Source of the DNA: Rhododendron vialii
Lineage: Eukaryota; Streptophyta; Magnoliopsida; Ericales; Ericaceae
Length of the DNA stretch: 64,000 bases
Direction: 5' to 3'
Assembly (NCBI RefSeq): GCF_030253575.1
Contig: NC_080568.1
Location: forward strand, 34,963,501 to 35,027,500
The notes below the pieces were generated by a model that saw only the letters and a program-made list of their open reading frames with translations, had not been told where the DNA came from and ran no database searches. This document shows positions 13,882 through 26,500 of this stretch, in pieces; position 1 is the first letter of the stretch, and every line of letters starts with the position of its first letter. The translations under genes and the position numbers were made by a program.

Positions 13882-14253
13882 AACTGAATGGCTTGTCAAT
13901 TGTCTTGCCAAAAAATGGGTTACCATTTCTTAAGTCAAATTTGGCACAAGTGCCACACCAGCATCCGTGTGTTGCTACGTTCATGGTTGAAATCTTTATG
14001 AAATGATCCAAAATGATGTAATGGGTATGGTGAAGAAATCTTTGGCACCAGCCAAAATTTTCCACAATAGTACTGTAGCAAGCCCAAAAAGAACTTTGGC
14101 TTGACGAAAATGACTCAACCAGTGTAGATGCTCTGGTGCTGTAATATTGCACAGGATGTTGGCTGCTCATTTAATGATGCTTTGTTGTCACAGGCCTTGA
14201 GCTCATACACGGCCAACAACATGCCTTCATCCACCATAGCCATGGTTCAACAA

Positions 14254-14284
<31 letters not shown>

Positions 14285-15471
14285 TACAACAAATGGCACA
14301 ATTGTATCCGCAAGTTCATCTTTCCCATTATGCCATGCCATACCGTCAATTCCTTCCCCCCGTGTATGTTCCATCAATGCCCATGCCAGGGTATTCTAGT
14401 AACCCTACGTATCCTCATCCCTCAAATGGCAGCAGTTACTTGTTGATGCCCGGAAGTAGCTCTCATCTTGCTGCGAATAACCTCAAGTATGGAATCCAGC
14501 AGTTTAAGCCTGTTCCTGCGGGCAGTCCCACAGGGTTTGGAAACTTTGCAAGTCCAACTGGTTATGCTATCAATGCTGCAGGTGTTGTTGGCAGTGCAGC
14601 AGGGCTTGAAGATTCGTCTAGGCTCAAGTACAAAGATGGCAACCTTTACGTTCCTAATCCGCAGGTATGTATACTCCTTCAATGTCTTATTCATTAGTTT
14701 TTAATTGTAAACATTTTTCTGGCTCTTAGTTTGATTGGGGAACATTACAAGGGGCATTTAAGAAAGATAGTTCTCCTGTTTGGATTACAAATTAGGTGCA
14801 AAATCGTGGGAAATGGGGGGAAAGAAACTCCTATTCAACCAGTATTGTTTCGCACCAAAGATGGTTAGATTTGGTAAGAAACAGAATTGATTGGTTTTGT
14901 ATTCTTGGACATACCGGGGATTGCCCATCAAAATAGAAGTGACTAGAAATGACACGTGTCTCTGTATTCTTGGTTGATTCAGGAAAATATTTATATGATA
15001 GATATAGACACTGAATATGGAAGAGAAGCAGCCCTCATTGCTCCAAAGCATAAGTTTCTTTTTCTTTTTGTTTTTTGGGTCATGTTTTCTGACTGCATAT
15101 GCACTAAGCCATTTTTATATCTCGAATGGCAGGCTGAGACATCTGAGATTTGGATTCAGAATCCAAGGGAGCTTCCAAATTTGCAATCTGCCTCATACTA
15201 CAACATGCCACCACAAACGCCTCACGGTGGTTATATGCCGTCCCACACCGGTCATGCTTCCTTCAATGCAGCAGCTCAATCTTCTCACATGCAGTTCCCA
15301 GGAGGTTTATACCACCCTCCTCCTCAGCCGGCAGCAATGGCTAATCCTCATCACCATTTGGGACCCGCCATGGGAGGGAATGTTGGAGTGGCAGCGGCTG
15401 CGCCTGGGGCCCAAGTGGGCGCTTATCAACAACCTCAATTGGGTCATCTCAACTGGACAACAAACTTCTGA
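6663..15471 (+). CDS. GIP1: GBF-interacting protein 1-like (GIP1 family)
   Basis: GIP1 proteins bind plant G-box factors (bZIP GBFs) and are reported to increase their DNA binding; members are nuclear or cytoplasmic. Ten coding exons: 6663-6837, 8906-8949, 9158-9383, 10026-10158, 11125-11690, 12238-12583, 13009-13279, 13465-13560, 14194-14664 and 15133-15471. All are in phase, giving 888 aa, within the family range. The start (MVAGSR) precedes the conserved N-terminal GIP1_N/DUF1296 domain, residues about 14-73, with VRKTIQSIKEIVGNHSD and MDPNETTQKLLNQDPFHEV. An RG-rich segment with two 28-residue repeats follows, then a long Ser/Thr-rich disordered region. Exon 9 holds a glutamine run, and the C-terminus is Pro/His/Gly-rich and ends LGHLNWTTNF. 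Exon 5 could start at 11092 and exon 7 could end at 13288 without changing frame. Intron 1 is about 2.1 kb. Confidence 0.93.
7184..7520. repeat. Dispersed repeat of the 'gagcttgagctcg' type in GIP1 intron 1
   Basis: This stretch opens with AGGGCTGC and is full of degenerate GAGCTTG/CAAGCTT words. A related, more GC-rich stretch starting AGGGCTGCAAAGGAGCC lies at 21658-21960. Both look like copies of a common plant interspersed repeat. I could not define termini. Confidence 0.45.
9200..9367 (+). repeat. In-frame 84-bp tandem duplication in GIP1 exon 3
   Basis: Positions 9200-9283 and 9284-9367 are adjacent copies differing at only a few bases. Each encodes 28 residues, starting EHEGQGIK or EHDGQGIK and ending NVASG, with RGGQRGGY inside. 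The unit is a multiple of three, so the frame is kept. Confidence 0.95.
13813..13877. repeat. (AT)n microsatellite in GIP1 intron 8
   Basis: About 31 uninterrupted AT dinucleotides follow an A-run at 13799-13813. Open frames across it (Tyr-Ile repeats on both strands) are artefacts of the repeat. Confidence 0.98.
14248..14292 (+). repeat. CAG/CAA glutamine repeat in GIP1 exon 9
   Basis: A run of mixed CAG and CAA codons encodes about 12 Gln, then LQQ. Mixed codons suggest a selected polyQ tract more than a fresh slippage expansion. It follows the PSSTIAMV segment. Confidence 0.95.
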
Positions 15472-15584
15472 AAAGTATTACCATTTTGGGCCCTTTCTTG
15501 TAAGGGGATCTAAGCCTAGCGCTACAGAAGTTTTTCGTTTCTATGCAAAATGTGAAACCCTTTTTCTTTCCGTTAATGCATTAA

Positions 15585-15629
<45 letters not shown>

Positions 15630-15900
15630 TTGGCAAAGGATGCTGATCAAAAAAAAAAAAAAATACATATAGGCAAATGACGAGTCCCTTTTTTTTCACT
15701 CGGGAAGCAATGATCTTGTTTGTCATGTTATAAAGAGAAGGGCTCATGGGCCTAATGAAAAAAAGAGGAAGAATGACGCCCAAGAAATAAAATGCCTGAC
15801 AAAATTGAGCTAACTTCAAAAAAAGACTCGGAAAACTAATATGCAAATAAATAAACCTAAGCAAGCCATATAAACCAGAGGACTCATCAAAATCTTACTT
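15472..15900 (+). other. 3'UTR of the GIP1-like gene with (CT)n tract
   Basis: Downstream of the TGA at 15469-15471 there is a (CT)n/(TC)n microsatellite at about 15588-15625 and an A-run at 15650-15662. The polyadenylation site cannot be fixed. The converging DRG gene's 3'UTR starts within the next few hundred bases. Confidence 0.5.
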
Positions 15901-16190
15901 CCATGTCCAAGGATTTAGAACTGATCAACCATCAGAATCTTTTTCTTATTTCTTTGTGTGGGGGCTCAAATATAAGAACTCCATTGGCAAGAAAGAAACA
16001 GAGTTTTTTAAGTACAAAAACAGAACCCAGTTTAAGAAACAACATCAAGACTAAGAGCAGGCCGACTATGGAGGGCTGAGGCCAAGGACAAGGACAAAAA
16101 CAGAGAACCAATTTTCCCAAAAGGTAATAAACCATCACTTAAGTACCTCTTGAAAGAACAAATTCTAAGCCGTAGAATGTCAAAAAAAAT

Positions 16191-19100
16191 CTAGTTCTTC
16201 AGGGGAGCTTTCTTTACTCTGTCAGATATTCGAGCGGGGTCATTTGAATGCGACTTGAATCTACCTTTCCCTTCACCTTCCTTCTCCTGAAAAATGGCAA
16301 GAAATAGATGTTTAGCTTTGGGTCTCAACAATTCTGAAAAAAGGACATTATTTACAAGAAAAACAAACACCATAAGATATCCCAAACCCTCAAATGGTTC
16401 CCCGCATCCCCGAACATAAAGGTGCCAGTCCAAGTTCACTAGAAATCAACATCCATATTACTCCATCCAAAGAGTTTTTTAATTGGATTGGTCAACGAAA
16501 GTAGAAGATTTTGAGGGGAACCTCATAGGTCAATATCAAAAAAATGCTCAAAATGATTTGGAGTGGAAACTAGTATTTCATGCAGGACCAACTAAATCAT
16601 TCTCAAAATAAAACGGTCATCCTACCTTCTTTTTGACTATCTGAACTACATCTTCATCCTGAAGAACATGACTTAGGCCACAGTGCTGAGGATAGTGCCT
16701 TGCACTCATGCCCCACACTAACACGTATTTGACTTCCTTCACAAGGCTCCGGTGTATGTGGTTACAGAAGTCTTCGACTGAGCAGCCACCTCTATCCTAA
16801 TATTAGATAGTAAGAAAGAAAGATTATAATGGGATAGGGAAAAGGAAAAGGTGGCTCCAGGCATAAATAGCTCCCAAAAAAAAGAGAAGGATAGTTTCAG
16901 CATACAGCGGAGAGAACCACAGGATCGGAGAAATCAGGTTGTTGTCCCTGCGGCTTTGTGTAAACTCTCACAAGCCCCATTGCCTCCCACATCTTTGCAA
17001 GCAGTCTGTCTAGATTTAGCTGTTTACAGACACAAGAAACGTTAAATCTCATCCACTGTATTGAATTAGAGCGTGTAAAGACCTGCTTAAATCCCTCTAG
17101 CACCCCTGACATCCCATAGACCACACAAAGGAGTGACAAACAAAAAAATCATTTGTCTCAAACTTCGCAGTTCAACCAAAAAATCAACTAGGGAATTACA
17201 TTCCCTTAAAAATATCGTGTTACTCAGAATGCAAAACACATCAACTCTTTACTTTTAGCTTCACATGCCAAATATGCAGATCGACGGGCTATTAAAACAT
17301 CTATAGGTCTGCCTCGTGTATTCTCCATTACAGCCAAATCTGGTCCTGAGTTGTACTTGGGTCTCCCAAATGTATAGCAGGTGAAAGCTTTGGCAACGTT
17401 AATGAAAGCATCAAGGGTTCTGAGTTGGATATGCTCCAAACATAGAGATTAAGTGATTGCCCAGTTCCATACTCAAACAATATTTACTTTATTTCCTCCC
17501 AACCAATCAAGTGGAAGGTAAAAGAGTAGAACCTACCTTCAGATTGCAGCTAATGACAACAGAATTTGGTTGTCGGGCTAATTTGTCCACGTCATCAATA
17601 CCAATAACATCTATCTTGTTGTAGACGTATATACACTTCATGTACTTGCGGTTCCCCTCAATAACATCAATGAGATCATCAACAGTAGCATCCTCACGAA
17701 ACAATAGCTGTAAAACCAGAAAACATCAGCATAAGGATTCTTTTTTCTGTAACTAGCATAAATTAGAATCGTTACGTAAGTAATCAAGTACATCTGTCAT
17801 AAAGCATTAAGCAGAAGTGTGTTCTCGCTCTTAAATAACCATGCAACAAAAGCATCTTAGGTAACTACTAAATCCAAGTCAAGGTGGAATATGTTCACTC
17901 CTGATTTTCAGGTTCAGACTCTCATACCATGTACCAGGAGACATATCCACAACCCATACACGCTAAGTTGAGTCCATAAAAAGGTAAAGTGGAGTCCCCA
18001 CCAGTAGTTCTGACAGATCAAAATTCTGAGAAGCTATTTTTTCATCAGCCGAAATGTTAAAGGATCCTATGTACACCACAACTTGGTTCTATAGCATCCT
18101 ATTTGTCAACATAATGTACAATGTTCAGCTTAAAGCATTACTATTGAGCATATATAAAGCAGAAGACACTGTGTTAAGACCAGAAACTCCTCTATGTGTA
18201 AGCATTCCGCCTGCTAACTTGTTACACAGATGAAAAAAATGAAAAAACGTAAAAATGAAAGGAAGAGAGAAAATCAAAGAATGAGATGAGTAGTTCATGC
18301 ATTTGAAAAACATGGGGAAATGGTTGAAGAAAATAAGCAATCTCTACGGATTTTCTCTAGTCTTTCTTTCAGGCCAAATTAATGGCAGAAAAGTTTTCAC
18401 CGATTACCTCAGCATTATGAATCTTGTACTCATGTAGAATTTGGTAACAAAGCTTCTCATCAACATGAGTTAATGGGCCCGTGCTGTTGAAAGAGATTCC
18501 TCCAGTTTTCTTCCTTTTAAAATATATCTGCATTACGGAAAAAATGTAGTCTTAAGACAAAAAGAAAGGTTTCAAAATTCCTTAATAGAAAGGAGAATTG
18601 ACATCTACTTGTATTAGCATTTCAGGGAAACAATTATGGAAAGACTTCTAAGGCAAATTTAAACCCAACCCACATTTAGGCAAAAGGGGAATGAAACATA
18701 ATTTCCCTAACAAAGCATTTTAATATAGGAGCATAAGAATTGGAAGACATCCACAATTCTTGAAAATAACCATATAAACATCAGAAAAAAGGATGAAGTG
18801 GGTATTTCTAGTAGAAGAAGAGCAATAAGTTTCAGGACAGAAATTGTTTTGGTTTGCAGGGTTTTCCAATAGTTGCAGTAACGTAACATTTGGCATGAAC
18901 CATTACTTGAGGTGGTCTCTTGTTCAAACGCAGGCCCACAGCTTCCAGCTCCTTTGTCAATATTTGCCGATGTCCCTCACTCTGTAGGATTTAAAACAAG
19001 CAAGCAGACAAGAAATCAAGAAGATAAATGCACATAGACAAGAAAAAGAAAAGAGAAGTCCAAAATCGACCAAGTATAAACAGACTGAGGCTCAGAGGTC

Positions 19101-21209
19101 GAGTAAAATGCATGTGACACTTATTTGGAATGTTCACAGTCAATGCTATAATCAAGTAAAGACAACTACTGAAATTTAATAAACAGCAAATATGAATATA
19201 TCACACTATTCATGAACAATCACAAAACACTATACGGCATCTCGTGACATTGTAACATCATCAATGACGACCAAAAACCTTATCAAAAGGTGATATAATT
19301 AGGTTCATCAGGCATTTGTAGTCGAATGCTGAAAAATAGAAGGATGCTATTTTCTTTTCTGGTTATCTTTTGTTACTTTCAGACATGATTCACGGGAGTG
19401 AAATAGTAGAATGGAATAATGCTGTCAAATAGAGATACAGCACGACCTTAATCCACCTAATCAGACATCCAATACCAATCTGATTAACTTCTTTGAAGGA
19501 TCAGTAGCCAAAACACCACACACTTACTTTTGAGGCATCAAGAACCATCAAAACAATGTCTGATGACTTTGAAACAGCAATAACCTGAGAATCAAATAAA
19601 TGAAATTGTCAGGTTTTGCATAATTACCACTAGGCACAGATATCTATCCTAAAAAGGCAACACAATGACTAAAAGAAAAACAAACAAGACCTAAATTTTA
19701 AGAGCATATTTTTATTGCATAACCGAGGAGATGTACAGAAGAAATGATTAAACATGTTTCCATAATGACATAATTTAAGCACTATTAACCGCATAACAAA
19801 ACATGATATGAAAAGAGAAATCAAGCAAATAAATCATTTACCTGCCTACCGCGTCCCTTGCCTTCAGAAGCACCTTCGATGATTCCAGGAAGATCAAGCA
19901 ATTGAATTTTTGTACCATTATAGTGAATAATCCCAGGGATGCAGGTAAGGGTTGTGAATTCATATGATGCAGCTTCCGAATGTGTTCCAGTCAAGAGTGT
20001 CAGAAGAGTTGACTTCCCCACACTGCAGATAAGTTTACCACCACAATTGAGCCAATTACAACAGCACTATTACTAATATATGTCTGTTCACCTTTAGATG
20101 GAATCAGGTTTACTTAAGCCAAGGCAATTGCAGTCCAGAATTACAGAGAAGTATAATTGCCAAGTTTTCAAAGTGCTGACAAGTAGCACTTCATAGCTTT
20201 AGGGAGCTATGATGCAACCATTGACTCAGGAAAAATAAGGGACCAAAAACTAGGGAACTTCGATTAAAGGGCATACTGCCTCTGGGTAAGTTCCATACAG
20301 CAGGACATTAGTTGACTACATTTTTTATTTCAATTAGAAGTTCGGTCATGGGTTTTTTTTTCTCTTCAAGACAAGTACACTAATCAAAGCAACAGGCATG
20401 ACAGACCTTGGAAATCCTATTAGTGCAACACGTCCATGTCCATATTTTGTAACTTCGAAACCCTCGCCAGCTCCACTAGAACCCTGGGTCAGTTTGAAAA
20501 GTACTGTCATCAATCTACATATGAGCTCATGGATAACAGTAATTCAGAGAGACAAACAATTAAATCCAAAATTTAACATGCCCATGCATAAGAAACACTT
20601 AATCGTGAGTAAAAGCCTTCATTCTCTCTTGTTTTGTGTTTTTCTTTTTTTTCCCTCTTTTTTGCTCCCATTTGGGATTGGAAGGCGGGGGTGGGGAAAA
20701 CTCTATTAGTTAGAGACAAACAGGTCTAGATGAATGTGCAGATCAAAATTTTGAAAGAACTTGCATACTTTTGGAGGCTCCAATAACTGTGTCCTTAGTT
20801 TCGCTATCTTTGCCTTAAGCTGGCCCAGATGATATTCTGCATATAAGAAATAAAATGAATCTCCTGGTATAACATAACTGAGAACAAGAGATCAGAGATA
20901 TTTGACAGGAGATGAAATGCATAGAACGTCTATGAAATGGAGTATAGAATTTGCCTTTAGTACTACAATAAGTTGCTAATGCGACAGAAATTCATATTAA
21001 GCATTCAGTAGCTTCTAAGAACTTTTCTGACGGGAGGGAGTTAACACTCCAGTTAGGGTAGTTAAGAATTAATACCTATACCATTATGCACAAGGAAGGT
21101 GACTAATGAAAAAGGTCTACATTAAAATTCAAGATGAACCTGTTGCTTTATTTTTCTGAGTTCGTGCCATCTCGGCTTCGATTTCTTTAATCTTTTCTAT
21201 GATCCCCAT
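16191..21209 (-). CDS. DRG1: Developmentally regulated GTP-binding protein (DRG2-type; plant DRG1)
   Basis: DRG proteins are conserved OBG-class GTPases linked to ribosomes and translation, usually with a DFRP partner. Eleven coding exons: 21140-21209, 20769-20836, 20407-20483, 19842-20022, 19528-19584, 18907-18981, 18408-18527, 17537-17707, 16906-17019, 16626-16796 and 16191-16286. They total 1,200 nt (399 aa), the usual plant length. The start [19 protein letters not shown] is the family N-terminus. G1 is GFPSVGKST (69-77), G3 DLPG (115-118) within [20 protein letters not shown], and G4 NKID (246-249), followed by SVVISC. The C-terminal TGS domain occupies about 290-366 and ends [11 protein letters not shown] basic 31-residue tail follows. 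The sequence resembles human DRG2 more than human DRG1, although the Arabidopsis orthologue is called DRG1. No lesion is seen. Confidence 0.96.
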
Positions 21210-21224
21210 CTTTGGAACAATTTA

Positions 21225-22330
21225 GCTGTCAACCAGAGAACTACAAAGAGATTAGTTTAATAAATTCACATTGCTGTAACAGGATGACCAACTCAGTAGG
21301 TAATTACAAACATATCGGCTATATGGATAAATAGATAAATAGATATGCATCGTCAAAAATAAGGGGAAAAGCCTTGCGAAGACAGTTGAAGAAAATAAGC
21401 TAAAATCATACTTACTAAGGCTGATCAATACAGAGAGATGGACAAGTACAAGTTACTGCCTTACATTGAAGAGTAAATGCAACTTGTACCATTCAGCTAA
21501 GAAGATTATTATTCCAAAAAAAGAAAAGGAAAAAAATTCAAAGCAACATCGACTGGTTTCTGGCATCAGAAGATAAGGTTGTAACAGCAAACCGACGTGT
21601 TAGAATCCAATGGTAGCAACATGGCTGTGCAATCCCAGTTTCCCCAACGGTCCCAACTAGGGCTGCAAAGGAGCCGAGCCAAGCTTTGACGTGTTCGAGC
21701 TCGGTTCGTTAACTACACAAGCCTCTATATATGAGCCGAGGCTGCCGAGCTTTTATAAATCGAACCTCGTTACAATTAACTCAAGCTCAACTTGTTTACT
21801 AAACAAGCTTAAAACTCAAGCTCGGCCTCGACAAGAGCCGAGCCGAGCCGAGCCTCGGCCGCTCACGAACAGCTCGATTTGTTTGCAGCCCTGTCGAGGC
21901 CAAGCCAAGCCTCGAGCAGCTCGAGAACAGCTCGGTTTGTTTGCAGCCCCAAGCCACCCAACCCCTTAAATCTTCTTCATTTGACACTTTGCAAGGAATA
22001 TTACAATTTCAATCGTGGAATTCTATAATTCAAGAGAAGCAATATTACATTTGAAGTGATACCAGTGGCATAAAAGATAACAGCACAAGACAGTTCTAGA
22101 TGAAAATTTCAATTAGTAGTGACTACCGATTCTAGAACTATATGTTTCCAAGCTAAATTTAACAAAAATCTTAAAAGAAATCGGAACCGAGATCAACAGA
22201 ATAAGAAGAATAATGGAACTACTATATTAACGAAGTATGAGAATTCTTACTTGTACCAAGCAGAGAGAGAGAGAGAGAGAGAGAGGATTCGAAGCTCGAT
22301 AGATTGGGCGTCTGAGAAATGAGATGGTAC
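21225..22330 (-). other. 5'UTR of the DRG gene with a leader intron
   Basis: On the minus strand an acceptor (TTGACAG|CTAAA) ends at 21226, 16 bases upstream of the ATG. A good donor (GGTACAA|GTAAG) lies at 22250. Together they suggest a 5'UTR intron of about 1.0 kb (21226-22250) and a first noncoding exon from 22251 containing a (GA)n tract at 22262-22285. The intron carries the GAGCCGAGC-type repeat. This is inferred from splice signals only. Confidence 0.6.
21658..21962. repeat. GAGCCGAGCC-type dispersed repeat in DRG 5'UTR intron
   Basis: A GC-rich stretch built from GAGCCGAGCC, CTCGAGC and AGCTCGGTTTG words, opening with AGGGCTGC and with near-repeated GAACAGCTCG..TTTGTTTGCAGCCC units near 21866-21950. 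Its composition differs sharply from its surroundings. Related to 7184-7520. Confidence 0.55.
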
Positions 22331-23544
22331 GAAGATTTTCCTTGTGTACAGCCTACATGCGATGGAGCCCAGAATCACTGTGGAATGGCTAGGGCTCAAG
22401 TCTCAACTCATTGCCAACAATACATATACCTGTGGGGGTTTTAATGGGCAATACGAGAAGTTTGGGGGCTACTATTGTCATATGGAAAAGTTTAGGGGCA
22501 AAAGGAGAAAAACTCGAGTATTGGACTATTGGGTCACAGGACCCGTTTGACGTTATCACATAAAGGACCCATTTGGTTCACATTATTTAGGGATCACACC
22601 CTATTTTTTATCATTCATATACTCATTTTTGTCTTTAGCCGCATAAATTCACTATGTTGTTCAGTTGAACATACTTTTTCATAGATCTAGTGGAAACATT
22701 GCAAATTGTAAAAGAAGAGTGTGAAAACTATTTCCCACTATTTTTTCGTTTCGTTAAAAGGGTGGAGGAGGGGATGAGCAACAAGGACTCATAATTGCCT
22801 TAGAAGGGACCAAAGAACCATACAATCACGGCCCCAAGAAGGACTTGTAGAACACCGTCCAGGGACTAAAGAACCATACAAACCACAGCCCCATGAAGGA
22901 CTCGTGGAACAGAGTCAGGAGTTAGGATTCGTAGGTGGGCCAACATGTAAAATTATAGTACGTATTTTCCTACATAGAAGTCGTATTCTCAAACCACATT
23001 GGAGAGACAGTTGATAAACTCTTGATAGGATTAAATGACAATATAGTAGTGTAAATTTTTAGTATATGATAATAGAATTAAAAAGCTCTACTTATTTACT
23101 AATGGGTAACACTTGAGAAATTCAGACCCTATATCCTTAGGGCCCGTTGGGCCCATCCTTTGAAAGAAATATGTGTTCTGATTGGATAACAATGGATATT
23201 TGATAAACATGATTTTTAGTACAAACTGAGATTCTCGGCGAGTTATAATCTAAATAATAAATGGTTCCGATCATCTGAATAGGCCCACTGGCCGTAAAAT
23301 GTACCAACCTCACGGGCAGTCCCACTAACCGAGAAGCCTGTTCCGTTAAAGAACTACTGCAAAGATAAACAAGGCCGAAACAACATATGAAATCTCGAGA
23401 GAAGTATACAAACTTTGACATTTCTCTAGCACACTTCAATAGTATATCCGTCCACCAACAACTAGGGAACAATTCTAAACAGTACAGAGACCTAGAATCC
23501 TTATTTCTAGTTAGGAAACTCTCGTTACATAGTAATTTACAGTG
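22331..23544. other. Intergenic region between DRG 5' end and TRFL 3' end
   Basis: About 1.2 kb with no supported gene. It holds a directly repeated pair of about 60 bp (22793-22846 and 22860-22910: ACTAAAGAACCATACAA, GCCCCAAGAAGGACT and variants). The rest probably includes the DRG promoter and the TRFL 3'UTR. Confidence 0.55.
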
Positions 23545-26500
23545 CTACAAGTATCCGGATCTTGTTTCATGTACATTTGTGCTGCTATAAGCAGCAAACT
23601 TGCTTGAGCTGATATTGGGTGGAACTTGTGCTTGAATTTCAGCAAGCTCTCTTACTCGTAACAAAATTGCAGCAGGAATTGGCACTGAAGCATGCTTCCG
23701 AGAACTCTGCATCTGCAATTTCCATTATCACAAGAAAACTAAAGTAAGAGCGAAATTTTTGGCGTAAAGGAATAACGTAAAAGATTGACATCAAGGATGA
23801 GAAGTAACACAATGTCTTTTGTGAAGTTCTCCCACATTTATTTCCCTTTCAGAGCACAACATCCGCTGGGGTTCACTTCGCTTATTATTTTGGAACCTGT
23901 CGGCTTTAGGGAACTTCTTTCATACTTCAACTTAATTCCCAATTTGGAGGCAGAAGATAAGGGTAAAAGGACTCTTACAAGTAGAGGGGATTCACAGCAA
24001 ATACTGCACGTCAGGCCCTAAGGCTATAGTGTCCACGGCAGACTCTCAACCGGGAACAGGCTTGCCAAACGAGGAATCACAAATGATAGGGTTGTGTCCC
24101 ATGATATGGGGGTATTGGAAGACATTAAGCACATCCATTGTGAGTCCAAATTCTCAAGCATTGTTTGAGACAGCTCTTGGCTAAAATGTGGGCTCCACAT
24201 GAATCCTATGAACTTGGGGATGAAATAGCATATGGAGTATTGCTAATTCCAAGGTAACTTCGTTGCATCATCTACGAGTTTGCTTTTGCTGCAGCAACAT
24301 GCCATATTTGGAGAGAAAGGAACACTCGTATATTCCAACGGTACACTCGGATACTCCAAAGGAACACTAGGATATTCCAAAGGAAGGAAATGGCTACTTC
24401 TGGTACAGCTAAGAGGATTGTTGAAGATGTTACAGTCTGCATGTGATTTGTACAAATGTTGATCATTCCATGGAGAAAAAAAGGACTTCTGAGAATTTGG
24501 GGCTGCCAAAAACTTTGTTAAGGTCTTGATGGTTTTGATTTGTGCTGGTTATCCTTCTGTTTGCAGTTTTGGTTTTCATTTTGGCTTGTGGTTAGAGCGC
24601 ATAGTGCACATATATTTTGCTTAGTTGTTGCTTAATGGTCTTTTTCATTATTTTGATCTTATAAAATTTCACTTTTCCAGTCCTATCATTGAAACATAAT
24701 GGAAAAGTAAATTTTTTGACCGAAATATGAAAACAAGTTACCAACAATGAAGAGATTCAAAAAATTTAAGCAAATAAGAAAGGGGGGCCAAATGGAAGGA
24801 CGGGAACACACATAAAACTCAAGTCCACCCGAAAGAAAAACTCTCAAACAAGAGCCAGACACAATGTCATTCAATTGATAATGCTTACCCCTTTATCTGC
24901 AGGCGACTGTGCAAAACTAGCTCTCAGAAGATTCCTCCACTTGTCCTGCAAAATGATAACAGTTTTCAGCCAAGCAGAAGGCCAAACCAAGTCTTACCAG
25001 CTAAAAACACAATATTATGAGCACATGATTGTTTGACTGGACTAATAATCACAGAATAATTATTCCATTGCATAAGTTATACACACTTGTACCTTGAGAT
25101 CCACAGAAGTTCGGTACGAGTAGGATGCAAAAGCAAGTCGTTTAATCTCAGACCACCTGCCAGCACCATACCTAGCCACACCCTCAACTAATTTGACCAC
25201 CTCAGAGAGAGTCCAAGGTCGATGATGCTTTCTTCTCATTCCACCTTTTTCTGTGGGCACAGACACTACGTAATCGTCGGAATAATCCCCGGATGAATCC
25301 ACGTGTTTCAGCTCTGCATCGTTTTCCAACTCAGATGCTTTTCTTACCTGATAATGCTCTTCTTTCTCTGATTCAATAACAAGCTGCCAGAAATAGACTT
25401 CTGGTTACCACAACAAAGGAAAATAGAAACCGAATCAACAAGCCAAAGCCACAACATCAGAACTATACCATACCCAGTATCAATGTTATAATCAATATTG
25501 ATTCAAAATCTATTCCACTTCCGAACCCCAAAAATTACCCCGGTAGCATCTCTCATTTTACCCAACGACATGCCCATTAAGCATTTTTGGAACAGGCCTT
25601 CAGATAAATGAGAAAAACAAAAAACAAATGACCGAGGGAAATGTCTAATGAAGCCCTAGTTTTCCAGCTCATAACCTCCCATAGCAGTATACTAAATTAT
25701 TAAGTCATGCTTTAACTAATACATCCCCTAAACTTCAAAGTTCTATTCAAGACCAATTTTGCACCTACTTCCCCAGCTTATCAGTTACTCACGGAAATAA
25801 TGCCCATACATCCATTTTTTCAGCTGAATGCATCTGATAACACCAAATCAAATTGCAGATTAGCATACTGACACAATTTGACTTACAGGCTTCTGAATCC
25901 ATGCAGAGACTGATCTCGCGTTGAAGACTTTGTTCCCTATTTGATTGCCTTGTCGAGCACCACGTGCACCAAGGGCCTTCTTAACCAATTTGGTTGCCAT
26001 GCCCATGCTACTGGGTTGAAGTTTCTACAATTGCAGTTCAAAGCACATTAAGCATCGCTTGATAGAAAAAATTTACAGTACCATATACTGATTTTATCTG
26101 CGGAGAACACGAGAAGTGACGGATCTACAAATGCACATGGCCATATGGAAGGGGAGGTCTTGAGTTCCAGTCTCTACCTTAGTATTGTTCACGTTTGCAT
26201 CTCTCTATGGAAGCATAATCGACATGTGTCACCAACGAAATGAAAGAGAGATAGCCTCTTCTCATTAGCACAACCGCGAGGGAAGCGGTGGGGATTGGAA
26301 CAGCGTTCTACTAATAGATAGAATAGAAATTCCACAGCACACAAATGCATCCCCAACCAGACCAAGAAGACAAGGTCACTTAACGTCTTAACCCAATAAA
26401 CCAGTAAATTTGATTGAGTAGAATGCATTCAAGCTAAAGAGAAAAAACAAATTATGCAAATCAAAAATCAACCAAGCCACATGCATGTTGCTCAACCAGG

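Noticed and set aside
13715..14170. Open frames with Tyr-Ile repeats on both strands
   Set aside because: They are translations of the (AT)n microsatellite in a GIP1 intron.
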